Shown here: positions 26,151 through 34,364 of the stretch, piece after piece | Position numbering within the stretch: the first letter of the stretch is position 1 | Layout: each line of letters opens with the position of its first letter | Origin: Lachnospiraceae bacterium | GTDB taxonomy: Bacteria; Bacillota; Clostridia; Lachnospirales; Lachnospiraceae | Assembly (NCBI GenBank): GCA_015057515.1 | Contig: SVED01000006.1 | Span: forward strand, 1-54,663 | Direction: 5' to 3' | DNA: 54,663 nucleotides | The notes under the pieces: model-generated | Databases searched by the model: none | What the model saw: only the letters and a program-made list of their open reading frames with translations | What the model was told of the DNA's origin: nothing | Translations under genes and position numbers: made by a program

Positions 26151-27920
26151 TTAATCTTCTTTTTTCTCGATGTACTTGTTAAGTGTCTCTACAACTGTAT
26201 TAAGGTTGTATGGTTTAGCAATGTAATCATCAAGCTTATTCTCAAGGATACGCTCCTTATCACCAAACATCGCTCTCGCTGTTACGGCAATAATAGGAAG
26301 TCTCTTTCTATGTTCCTTGTTCTCAATATCTCTAATTTCCTGAGTAGCTGCGATACCATCCATAACCGGCATCTGAACATCAAAGAGGGCTGCGTCATAC
26401 TCCTTCTGCTTGAAGAGTTCAACTGCCTTTTCACCATTCTCAGCAATATCATATGAGAAACCTGCCATACCAAGAAGTTTCCCGATAACCTGCTGGTTAA
26501 CTGGCTCATCCTCTGCAACAAGGATTCTTGCCTTGCTGTGTGCATTGATTGAGAAGATAGCCGCTTCCTCTTTCTTCTCTTCTGCTTCCTTCTGTGCTTC
26601 AGCCTCAGCTGCCTTAACTATCTTAAGAGGTATCTCAGCAATAAATGTTGAACCAATACCTTCCTTACTCTGTACACTTATAGTACCACCCATAAGCTCC
26701 GCAATCTGTCTTGAAATTACAAGTCCAAGACCCGAACCACCATACTTTCTAGTATCAGATGAATCCACCTGTGAAAATCTTACAAAGAGCTTATCCATGT
26801 CCTTCTCAGAAATACCGATACCCGAATCAGCAACAGCAATTCTGATATTTATTGTTTCCTTATCTGTATCAATAGCTGCAATCTTTACTCTTACGCTTCC
26901 CTCAGCAGTAAACTTAAGGGCATTTGAGAGGAGACAGTTAAGTATCTGCTGAATACGCTGTCCATCACCTTTAACAAGCTTAGGAATGTTGTTACCAAAT
27001 GTACAATCAAGAGAAAGTCCCTTGTTAGTAGCTGTTGGAACCTGAGCTGCTACAGTCTCTTCTATAGCACTCTTAACATCAAATATCTCTTCCTTAAGGT
27101 TATACTTACCAGCCTCAAGCTTGCTTATGTCTAATATGTCATTAATGAGTCTTAAGAGGTTGTCTGCACAATTCTTTGCTGTAAGGAGGTTGTCTCTATA
27201 ATCAGCCTGTAAATCATCAGCCATAAGTGTAAGCTGAAGCATACCTAAAATACCATTAATAGGTGTTCTAATCTCGTGGCTCATGTTTGCAAGGAATTCA
27301 GCCTGAGTCTTGTATGCTGCATTTGCATCTTCAATAGCCTTTGAAAGCTTGTTCTCAGTCTCCTTCTGCTCTGTAACATCAATAACAACCATATTTACAT
27401 AGTCAGCTTCTGACTTGTACATAACTGTATTAAATACTTTTCCAAGTTTCTCCATGGTAATCTCAACATCCATGAAGTCGCCTTCCTTTGTACCGGAAGT
27501 GTTGTATGCAGTAAACCAGGCATTGATATCCTGAAGAACATCTATCTTGCTCTCTCCTAATATCTTGCCCTCAAAATCTGAAGCATCAAGGTTGAAGTAG
27601 TTACCAAATTTCTCATTTGCCTCCTCTATACAGTAACCAATACCGTTACCCATAGAGTCTGTAATAATCTTTGCCTGAGCAAATCCGATAGGAAGGTTCA
27701 TAAAAAGCTTTTTGTACTTATCGCTCTTTGAGTGACCAGCCACCTCATCGCCACACAAAACAAAAATGATAAAACCAGTAACTGCAGCTGATACAGCTCC
27801 TACCACTATGCCAGGTACAACAGCGCCAAATATAGCACCAAGTACTATACCTAAAACAACTTCTGCAGCCGCTGCAACAACTATCAACTTTTGCCAGCCA
27901 AGTTCTTTTAATTTGTCCAT
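26151..27920 (-). CDS. Hybrid sensor histidine kinase/response regulator
   Basis: The 589-residue protein has two membrane helices (about 11-30 and 34-56) with almost no external loop, a PAS-like region (about 68-185), a HisKA domain with the phosphorylatable His 215 in NMSHEIRTP, an ATPase domain (N box NALKF near 333, G boxes DSGIGI and GGSGLGL), and a receiver domain (about 465-585) with phospho-acceptor Asp 514 in LFDVQMPVMDG and conserved Lys in IAKP. The signal is probably cytoplasmic or membrane-borne. No output gene or HPt partner is adjacent. It has its own promoter inside the end of the upstream gene. Confidence 0.93.
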   Translation of the reverse strand: MDKLKELGWQKLIVVAAAAEVVLGIVLGAIFGAVVPGIVVGAVSAAVTGFIIFVLCGDEVAGHSKSDKYKKLFMNLPIGFAQAKIITDSMGNGIGYCIEEANEKFGNYFNLDASDFEGKILGESKIDVLQDINAWFTAYNTSGTKEGDFMDVEITMEKLGKVFNTVMYKSEADYVNMVVIDVTEQKETENKLSKAIEDANAAYKTQAEFLANMSHEIRTPINGILGMLQLTLMADDLQADYRDNLLTAKNCADNLLRLINDILDISKLEAGKYNLKEEIFDVKSAIEETVAAQVPTATNKGLSLDCTFGNNIPKLVKGDGQRIQQILNCLLSNALKFTAEGSVRVKIAAIDTDKETINIRIAVADSGIGISEKDMDKLFVRFSQVDSSDTRKYGGSGLGLVISRQIAELMGGTISVQSKEGIGSTFIAEIPLKIVKAAEAEAQKEAEEKKEEAAIFSINAHSKARILVAEDEPVNQQVIGKLLGMAGFSYDIAENGEKAVELFKQKEYDAALFDVQMPVMDGIAATQEIRDIENKEHRKRLPIIAVTARAMFGDKERILENKLDDYIAKPYNLNTVVETLNKYIEKKED

Positions 27921-27978
27921 TAATACACCCCTCTGCTCTATATTTTTTCTTTAAACGAAAATATCGTCATAATAATTT

Positions 27979-28007
27979 ATTTTACTATATATTCACTTCT
28001 TGGTCAA
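27979..28007 (-). promoter_or_regulatory. SigA-type promoter of the histidine kinase gene
   Basis: On the minus strand TTGACC (28002-28007) and TAAAAT (27979-27984) are separated by 17 bases. It overlaps the stop end of the GtrA-YfhO gene, so the kinase can be expressed independently. The leader is about 50 bases. Confidence 0.75.
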
Positions 28008-31000
28008 TGTCATTATTGTCATTTTCTGCTAGATTTTTCTTAGATATTCTTCTTTTATGGTTGATTATGCCTAACATAAATATAATAAGGGATATTATGG
28101 TAATCATAATGCCCAAATAAAGACCTCGCGGCGTATACTTCATTTCAACAGTATGATGACCTGGTTCCATAGGCACCGCTATAAAGGCACCACAGGCAAT
28201 CTGATATTTTACCTTTTTCCCATCCACATATACATCCCATCCTTCATCATAAGGTATGGAGGTAAACATTATCTGGTCTTTAGGCATATCTATTTCGCCA
28301 AGTACGTATCCGTCATCAAACTCTGTAACATTTAACTGATTAAGTGACAGCTTGGAATACACCTGCTGATATACATCCTCTCTATAAATGCTTGCTGTTA
28401 GAGATGGACTGTATTGAGTATCTGCAGTAACATTTCTGAAATAATACTCAACACTTACATAATCTCCTTCTTCAAGCTCACCCAAATGGAAAATCTGAGA
28501 CTGATATCTATCTCTGGTTATCTCTTCTCCATTAAGGAAGAAGGTTATCTCTGTCACATAATTGCCTCTACAATTCAAGTAATAATCCCCTGGTGTTTCC
28601 ACATAAAAGGATGCCATAATACTAGTCGGTCCACTTGTTTCCGGTTTAAATGACATATATCCAGAAACATTAGCAGACAAATATCCATTGTCTGTATCAG
28701 TCTGAAGATCAAGGGACATTGCATCAAAGAAATTTCCCTGACCCACCATACACATAGCAAGATTTTCTTGACCTACCATTGCCCTCCAGGCATGTCTGTC
28801 CCAATTCAAAACCTCATCATTTACTGCAAAACCTATTGAGAGTGGGTATGGATTTTCATATATTCCAACTCCTTCAACTTCTTTTACATAATCAAAGTCA
28901 AAGTTGTTGTAATCTCCTTCTCTATCCAACAAATATCTAACATTCAGTATAGAATTAGTAAATGGCGTAGAACCCATATACAAGAACTCATTTGCCCCTG
29001 TATAGAAGCCTAGTCGACCCATTGTAGTTACCATTTCTCCAAGAACCGTAGAACAAAAAGTTCCAACACTTGGCATATTATGCCATGTCACCTCATTTAA
29101 CACTGTGGAATCCACCAATTCTGCCCTATAAAATCCCACGTTGTCTTCTTTGGCCATTGCCTGAACTTCCTTATAAGCGTCCGTAACTTGAGGAGTTGTA
29201 GAAAATTTATTATCAATATTTGAAATACCGTTATCTTCAAAGCCATAGGCTGCATTTGCTACTATCTCTATGCAGAAAACAGAGGTAAGTATAATAGAAA
29301 ATACATACTTGTTAAGCATCTTGGATGCACCAAAGGCACACCAAACTGTATAGAAGGTAAGCAGAATAATAGACACTACTGCAATAAAGTTAGTTACACT
29401 TTCACCCATGTGATATTTGGTATATGCCACATATATTACAGATAATCCACCTGCAAAAATAATTTTGTAAGGTTTGGTGTCTTTTAAATTTCTTAACTCA
29501 TCATATGCAATACCTAAGATTACAAATATAAATAAGAATGAAAATCTGTTTGGTATTCCATATTGGTCGTGGAAACCATGCCATATATAATTAGGGAGCA
29601 CATTATTAAAGCTTATAACTAAAAATACCAACAAAAGTATTTTTTTGATATGCTCCACAGGTTTTCGATTGATTGTAAATATATACAAGAACATTGCAAA
29701 TACTGCAAACATTCCACAGTAGAGGTTTACACCTCCATCAAAAGTCTGATTTGTAATTGGAAGCGTGAAGAAAAACTGTTGCTTAAGCAAAACAAATATA
29801 TCTCCATACCATTCCCATTTTGGAAGCTGCATTTCGCCTGCCTTAGTTGACATAATACCAAAATACGCCGGTATCAACGAAAACATTGCAAGTCCACCGG
29901 ACACAAGGGAATATAATGCAAATCTAAGTCCATTAGCAAAAAGATCTTTAATCTTTTTGTGGTTGTAAACAAAGAACCAAAGTACCATAAATACACACAC
30001 CATAAATCCAATGTAGTAATTACAGTACAGACAATAAAACAGTGATATTACATATAATTTTGGATCCTTGTCTCTCATTAAGCGCTCAAAGCCCAAAACC
30101 ACCAATGGCAACATCATTATGCAATCCATCCACATAAGGCACCAGTTGAAAGATATAACATAATTGCTAAGTGCATATGCTACTGCAATAGCTACAATGT
30201 AGATGTCTTTTCTCGGCTTACCACCTTCTTTGTGCGAAAGATAATATACCATAGTTGTGGAGCTTAAGCATATCTTAAGCACTGTCAAAAAGCACATACC
30301 AAAAACTATATTTTCCTTATTAAATAGAAGGATTATATAGTTCATAGGGCTGTTAAGATAATATGCCGCTAAGGATATAAAGTTTGAACCCATAGCAACA
30401 TCCCAGCTATAGAATAAGCTTCCTTCATTTAGGAGCTTATATCTATACTCAGAAAAGAAAGGAACGTATTGATGCATACTGTCTACCAGAGTTAATGCGT
30501 TATTGCCAAAAGGAACTATCTTTAGGGAAATACATACAGCCAACATAAGAACAGCTACTATAAAAAACGATAAATAGTAACAATAATTGGACTCCATACT
30601 CTGTTTGAAGCTTTTTCGCTCCTTGTTGAATACGAAAACATTACTAAATACGTAATTTAGAACAAGTACTACAATCTGTACTAATACTTTTGAGAGAACC
30701 TCTCCCATACGAAAACTGTCACACAAAATAGCAAAGCCTAAAACTTCTACAACCATTGATACCAAACGTGCACCCAAAAAAGTTAAAGCTTCGCTTAATG
30801 TTTTATAAACGCCCTTTGTTTTACTTCTAAAAACAAAATACTTAGCTGCAAAATAGGCAAATGTTATAGCCACCGAAATGGCTATAACATTGCATAAATT
30901 TCTGTCTATAGATGTAAAACTTCTCAGAACAAAAAATGTTATTAAATTTACAAAAGTTGTGCAGCCTCCAGCAATAATATATCTTATCTTATCATTGTCT

Positions 31001-31026
31001 AAAAGCTTTTTTATTAAAGCAAACAT
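27985..31026 (-). CDS. GtrA flippase-YfhO glycosyltransferase fusion membrane protein
   Basis: The 1013-residue protein combines two families. Residues 1-136 form a GtrA/GtcA-type four-helix domain (KIRYIIAGGCTTFVNLITFF ... AAKYFVFRSK ... YVFSNVFVFNK), thought to flip undecaprenyl-phosphate sugars. From about 145 on it is YfhO-like (GT-C fold): LTLVDSMHQYVPFFSEYRY with a likely catalytic Asp, GSLFYSWDVAMGSNF, many membrane helices, and a large C-terminal extracytoplasmic beta-rich region ending in one helix. YfhO in Bacillus transfers sugars to lipoteichoic acid outside the cell, with CsbB and GtcA as partners. Here flippase and transferase are one chain. It is the third gene after hisA and the GH9 cellulase, 15 bases from the latter. 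No CsbB-like partner is adjacent. Confidence 0.88.
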   Translation of the reverse strand: MFALIKKLLDNDKIRYIIAGGCTTFVNLITFFVLRSFTSIDRNLCNVIAISVAITFAYFAAKYFVFRSKTKGVYKTLSEALTFLGARLVSMVVEVLGFAILCDSFRMGEVLSKVLVQIVVLVLNYVFSNVFVFNKERKSFKQSMESNYCYYLSFFIVAVLMLAVCISLKIVPFGNNALTLVDSMHQYVPFFSEYRYKLLNEGSLFYSWDVAMGSNFISLAAYYLNSPMNYIILLFNKENIVFGMCFLTVLKICLSSTTMVYYLSHKEGGKPRKDIYIVAIAVAYALSNYVISFNWCLMWMDCIMMLPLVVLGFERLMRDKDPKLYVISLFYCLYCNYYIGFMVCVFMVLWFFVYNHKKIKDLFANGLRFALYSLVSGGLAMFSLIPAYFGIMSTKAGEMQLPKWEWYGDIFVLLKQQFFFTLPITNQTFDGGVNLYCGMFAVFAMFLYIFTINRKPVEHIKKILLLVFLVISFNNVLPNYIWHGFHDQYGIPNRFSFLFIFVILGIAYDELRNLKDTKPYKIIFAGGLSVIYVAYTKYHMGESVTNFIAVVSIILLTFYTVWCAFGASKMLNKYVFSIILTSVFCIEIVANAAYGFEDNGISNIDNKFSTTPQVTDAYKEVQAMAKEDNVGFYRAELVDSTVLNEVTWHNMPSVGTFCSTVLGEMVTTMGRLGFYTGANEFLYMGSTPFTNSILNVRYLLDREGDYNNFDFDYVKEVEGVGIYENPYPLSIGFAVNDEVLNWDRHAWRAMVGQENLAMCMVGQGNFFDAMSLDLQTDTDNGYLSANVSGYMSFKPETSGPTSIMASFYVETPGDYYLNCRGNYVTEITFFLNGEEITRDRYQSQIFHLGELEEGDYVSVEYYFRNVTADTQYSPSLTASIYREDVYQQVYSKLSLNQLNVTEFDDGYVLGEIDMPKDQIMFTSIPYDEGWDVYVDGKKVKYQIACGAFIAVPMEPGHHTVEMKYTPRGLYLGIMITIISLIIFMLGIINHKRRISKKNLAENDNNDIDQEVNI

Positions 31027-31041
31027 CTATTCATAGAACTC

Positions 31042-33354
31042 CTAGTAAAGTAATCCTGTCATAAGATAAAGCAGTGGTGAATTCCAGTAAATTGTAATCT
31101 CATTACATGAAAAGCTCTGCTCATTATCCACATAACAAAGTGCCTTTGGATATCCATATAATACTGCCTTTGCATATGGATCTTCAAGGTTGCCGTCTGG
31201 TCCACCAACAAGCATACCAGGCATTGTAACATCAAGTGTCTGTGATGGTCTGTGATGTGTAGCTATAGGTGAAAGTGTACCATAACCTGTTACATAACAG
31301 TAACCTGTTGGGTTACAACCAAAGATATAATCTCTGTGTTTTCTAGCGTACTCTACATATTCCTCGTTTGGCTGAAGCTTATTAGCTACAAGAAGTAACA
31401 TACCATTGTCAGCAACATCCTTGTTACTACCCCAAGCGTAAGTCTTAAGACCCATAAAGAATCCATCCTTCTTACACTTTTCTAAGAGTGCATCTGCCAT
31501 AGTAATAATCTGATCCTTAGCCTGAGACTGGATATCAGCATCTATTCCCTCTGCCTTAGCAAGGTCGTAAATAGCATATGTTCCAATACTTGCCCAACCG
31601 AAACCAGTGTTGTAATTTGACTCTAAACATGTCTTAACAGTTGAAAGGTATGCATCATCACCTGTTGCAATATACATCTCTGTTGAAGCCCAGAGTAACT
31701 CGTCATCAAGGAATGCATCTGGATATTCTCCAGTAACTATTTCTTCTGGGTTTTTGTAACCTTCCATATCAGGATTTGCCTCTAAGAAAGCATATGCCTT
31801 CTTTGCTGCTTCAAGACACTTATCTGCATATGTAGAATCAATATCTTTATATACCACTGAAGCCTTAGCCATAACTGCAGCAAAATCTGCTGTAGCAGCG
31901 TAAGAGATAGGTGCTATTACCAATGGATCTGTCTCATCTACTGCAAGAACTGTTTCAGGGAATACTAAAGCTGTAACCTTATGATATACACCACCAGTAG
32001 CCTCATCCTGCATCTTAAACATCCAATCAAGCTCATACTTAGCCTCATCTAATAAGTCAGGTGTTCCATTTCCACTTTCAGGAATGCCCATATCATCTGA
32101 AGTCTGACCATAATCCTCATAAGCAAGGAATAAATCCTGCACGGTCTTTGCACCAGGTACTACGTAACGACCATAGTCACCCGCATCATGCCAACCGCCT
32201 GAAACATCAAATGTTTTTCCTGATGTATCACCATAAATAGTTGCCTCAGTAATATGACATTCCTCATGAGCAAATACTCCAGAAATATTACTGTCTAATG
32301 CACAACCACATCTCTGGTTATAAAGCATAAGAACTATATCCTTGTAAACATCATCATAAAGTCCTTCACCTATGCTAAACTCATAGGAAGCACCTGATGG
32401 ATATGAAATAATCTTATATCTGCCCGGTTCTTTAAGAGCTGTAAAATCACCCTGGTACAAAGTTGAACCTGCATTTGGATCAAAGATAAGATCTGATGTA
32501 TATGGTCCTACAAATGCAACCTCATCAGTATCAACATTTACAACCTTAAACTTAGTATCGTCACTAGACGTAACCACAACTGTCTTTACATCATCCGGAG
32601 CATATCCAATCTGGTTAACCTTAACCTGGATAGGTGTTGGTGCACCAACTATCTTTTCTGCGTTTGAACTGTCTGTTACAAAAAGTGATATATTATCGAA
32701 GTATACCTTGTGAGCAGGAAGCTCTGGCTGTCCCTCATAGCTACCCATGTTAACAACAAATCTTGGTGCAGGGTCCGAGTTTTCTTCCATAGTAAACTCA
32801 AGTGTTACAGTCTGCTTCTCTGTAGTAATATTGGTTAAATCACTGGCATATGCATGATAATCACCACCGTTAACCTGAACTCTCCACTCTGCTACACGGT
32901 CTATAGTTGAATACACGTCAAAGGATACTGTATAAACACAACCCTTTGCCATTGTAAATCCATCAAAATAAATCTGCACACCATGCTCAACAGCACCTGT
33001 AGCTTGTATGTCTGCTACCATCTCTCCATTTTCAACGTAAAGATCAAACTTACCTCCATTTACATATGTAGTAAATCCACCTAACTCTCCCTCGTCAAAA
33101 TTGAGACCTAATACATCCGCGCCTTCTACTGTAGTAAATCTGTCGTCCTCTACCACAGGCTCAGCTGTTGTATCCCAAACTCCATCGTCAACAAACTCAG
33201 TTGTCGGCTCATCCTCAGCTGTTGTGTCTGTCTCAACAGCATCTGTTGTTGTAGCCAACTCTGTTTTACCACTATCTTCCTTGCCACAGCCAGCCATACT
33301 CATTGCCATAGCTGCAACGAGAGCAAACGCAGTAAATCTTTTAAATCGTCTCAT
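31042..33354 (-). CDS. GH9 endoglucanase, surface lipoprotein with CBM4/9-like module
   Basis: This ~770-residue cellulase has a signal peptide with lipobox MSMAGC, an acidic Thr-rich linker (about 30-80), a CBM4/9-type beta domain (about 83-228), the Ig-like CelD N-terminal module (about 241-330, VKVNQIGYAPDDVKTVVV), and a GH9 catalytic domain (about 340-770). The catalytic base region VSGGWHDAGDYGRYV (Asp 391 and 394, counted from the first ATG), the HHRPS motif and the acid Glu in CNEITIYWNSPL near the C-terminus are all present. The enzyme should cut beta-1,4-glucan at the cell surface. Two adjacent ATGs exist; the second (33354) has the better 6-base spacing to GGAGG. It sits 15 bases after hisA, an unusual partner. 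Confidence 0.95.
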   Translation of the reverse strand: MRRFKRFTAFALVAAMAMSMAGCGKEDSGKTELATTTDAVETDTTAEDEPTTEFVDDGVWDTTAEPVVEDDRFTTVEGADVLGLNFDEGELGGFTTYVNGGKFDLYVENGEMVADIQATGAVEHGVQIYFDGFTMAKGCVYTVSFDVYSTIDRVAEWRVQVNGGDYHAYASDLTNITTEKQTVTLEFTMEENSDPAPRFVVNMGSYEGQPELPAHKVYFDNISLFVTDSSNAEKIVGAPTPIQVKVNQIGYAPDDVKTVVVTSSDDTKFKVVNVDTDEVAFVGPYTSDLIFDPNAGSTLYQGDFTALKEPGRYKIISYPSGASYEFSIGEGLYDDVYKDIVLMLYNQRCGCALDSNISGVFAHEECHITEATIYGDTSGKTFDVSGGWHDAGDYGRYVVPGAKTVQDLFLAYEDYGQTSDDMGIPESGNGTPDLLDEAKYELDWMFKMQDEATGGVYHKVTALVFPETVLAVDETDPLVIAPISYAATADFAAVMAKASVVYKDIDSTYADKCLEAAKKAYAFLEANPDMEGYKNPEEIVTGEYPDAFLDDELLWASTEMYIATGDDAYLSTVKTCLESNYNTGFGWASIGTYAIYDLAKAEGIDADIQSQAKDQIITMADALLEKCKKDGFFMGLKTYAWGSNKDVADNGMLLLVANKLQPNEEYVEYARKHRDYIFGCNPTGYCYVTGYGTLSPIATHHRPSQTLDVTMPGMLVGGPDGNLEDPYAKAVLYGYPKALCYVDNEQSFSCNEITIYWNSPLLYLMTGLLY

Positions 33355-33369
33355 CATAATCCTCCTTTT

Positions 33370-34143
33370 TTATTTACAAAATGATATTACCTCTTCGTAT
33401 ATCATATTTCCTCCAAATATGGACAGGGCACTACCCACTGTTACATCTAAATTATCTCTGCCCAATTCTTTAAGTTTAACTAAATCCTCAAAGGAACCAA
33501 CACCACCGGCATAAGTCATAGGTATCTTCCCCCAAGACCCAAGCATAACTGCCAAATCTTCTTCAATACCTGAAGCTTTACCCTCTACATCAACAGCATG
33601 AATAAGATACTCATCACAGTAATCCGCAAGACTATCTAAGGTATCATGGTTGACCAACACATTGGTAAACTTCTGCCATCGGTCTGTAACTATGTAATAA
33701 TCCTTCCCTTTTTTTCTACAGCTTAGGTCAAGCACCAATTTATCTTTTCCCACAGCTGCCACCATGGCTTCAAGGTTAGAAAAATTAATCTCGCCATCCT
33801 TAAAGACATAGGAAGTAACAATTACGTGAGAAGCTCCCATATCTAAAAAGCAGGATGCATTGTCAGGGTTAATACCTCCCCCTATCTGCAAGCCTCCCGG
33901 ATATGTCTTAAGCGCCAGTTTAGCCTGCTCCACATCGGCATCATAATACTGACTCCCAACTGGGTTTAGCAAAATGATGTGCCCACCTTTTATATTACTC
34001 CTCTTGTACATATCGGCGTAAAAATCCGCTTTTAGGTCTGACACAAAGTTTTCTTTGGCAGTATCAGCCTCGTCCAAAAGACTCCCACCAACTATCTGTT
34101 TTACAGAACCATTATGAATATCTATACATGGTCGAAACTTCAT
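33370..34143 (-). CDS. hisA: HisA-type isomerase, eukaryotic-like form
   Basis: The 257-residue TIM barrel matches ProFAR isomerase of the eukaryotic HIS6-like type: KFRPCIDIHNGSVKQIVGGS at the N-terminus, GGLQIGGGINPDNA, and AGGVGSFEDLVKL with VDVTVGSAL-like DVTVGSALSIFGG near the end. It catalyses the isomerisation of ProFAR in histidine synthesis. It is 10-25 residues longer than bacterial HisA. No other his gene is present in the window. ATG 34143 has GGAGG five bases upstream; an upstream TTG is part of the ribosome site. It is the first gene of an operon with the GH9 cellulase and the GtrA-YfhO fusion. Confidence 0.92.
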   Translation of the reverse strand: MKFRPCIDIHNGSVKQIVGGSLLDEADTAKENFVSDLKADFYADMYKRSNIKGGHIILLNPVGSQYYDADVEQAKLALKTYPGGLQIGGGINPDNASCFLDMGASHVIVTSYVFKDGEINFSNLEAMVAAVGKDKLVLDLSCRKKGKDYYIVTDRWQKFTNVLVNHDTLDSLADYCDEYLIHAVDVEGKASGIEEDLAVMLGSWGKIPMTYAGGVGSFEDLVKLKELGRDNLDVTVGSALSIFGGNMIYEEVISFCK

Positions 34144-34155
34144 AAAAACCTCCAA

Positions 34156-34209
34156 TCTGTATCATTTGATAAGGATAAACATATCCATTTCTCCAATTTA
34201 TCATACAGA
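34156..34209 (-). promoter_or_regulatory. Structured 5' leader of the hisA-cellulase operon
   Basis: On the minus strand the leader folds as a nested hairpin: TCTGTAT (34203-34209) with ATACAGA (34156-34162), then GATAA with TTATC, then GGATA with TATCC around TGTT, with bulges on both sides. It starts at the predicted transcription start and ends one base before the GGAGG-bearing ribosome site. I do not match it to a known riboswitch class. Confidence 0.55.
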
Positions 34210-34216
34210 CCATATG

Positions 34217-34245
34217 ATTGTATCACATTATGGTATTTTATTCAA
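34217..34245 (-). promoter_or_regulatory. Extended -10 promoter of the hisA-cellulase operon
   Basis: On the minus strand TTGAAT (34240-34245) and TACAAT (34217-34222) are separated by 17 bases, and TGA precedes the -10 as an extended element. The start site would be near 34210. Confidence 0.72.
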
Positions 34246-34257
34246 CAGAATTCCCAC

Positions 34258-34287
34258 TTTACGTCATCTACGATATAGTGGTATAAT
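34258..34287 (+). promoter_or_regulatory. Extended -10 promoter of the AAA ATPase gene
   Basis: TATAAT (34282-34287) is preceded by TGG (extended -10), with TTTACG (34258-34263) as a weak -35 at 18 bases. The leader to ATG 34365 is about 70 bases. It is divergent from the hisA promoter. Confidence 0.65.
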
Positions 34288-34364
34288 CAAGCCAATTGAA
34301 AAAATGTGTTAACTACAATAATCAGATATTCATTAGATAAATAAATTTCATTTAGGAGGCAACT

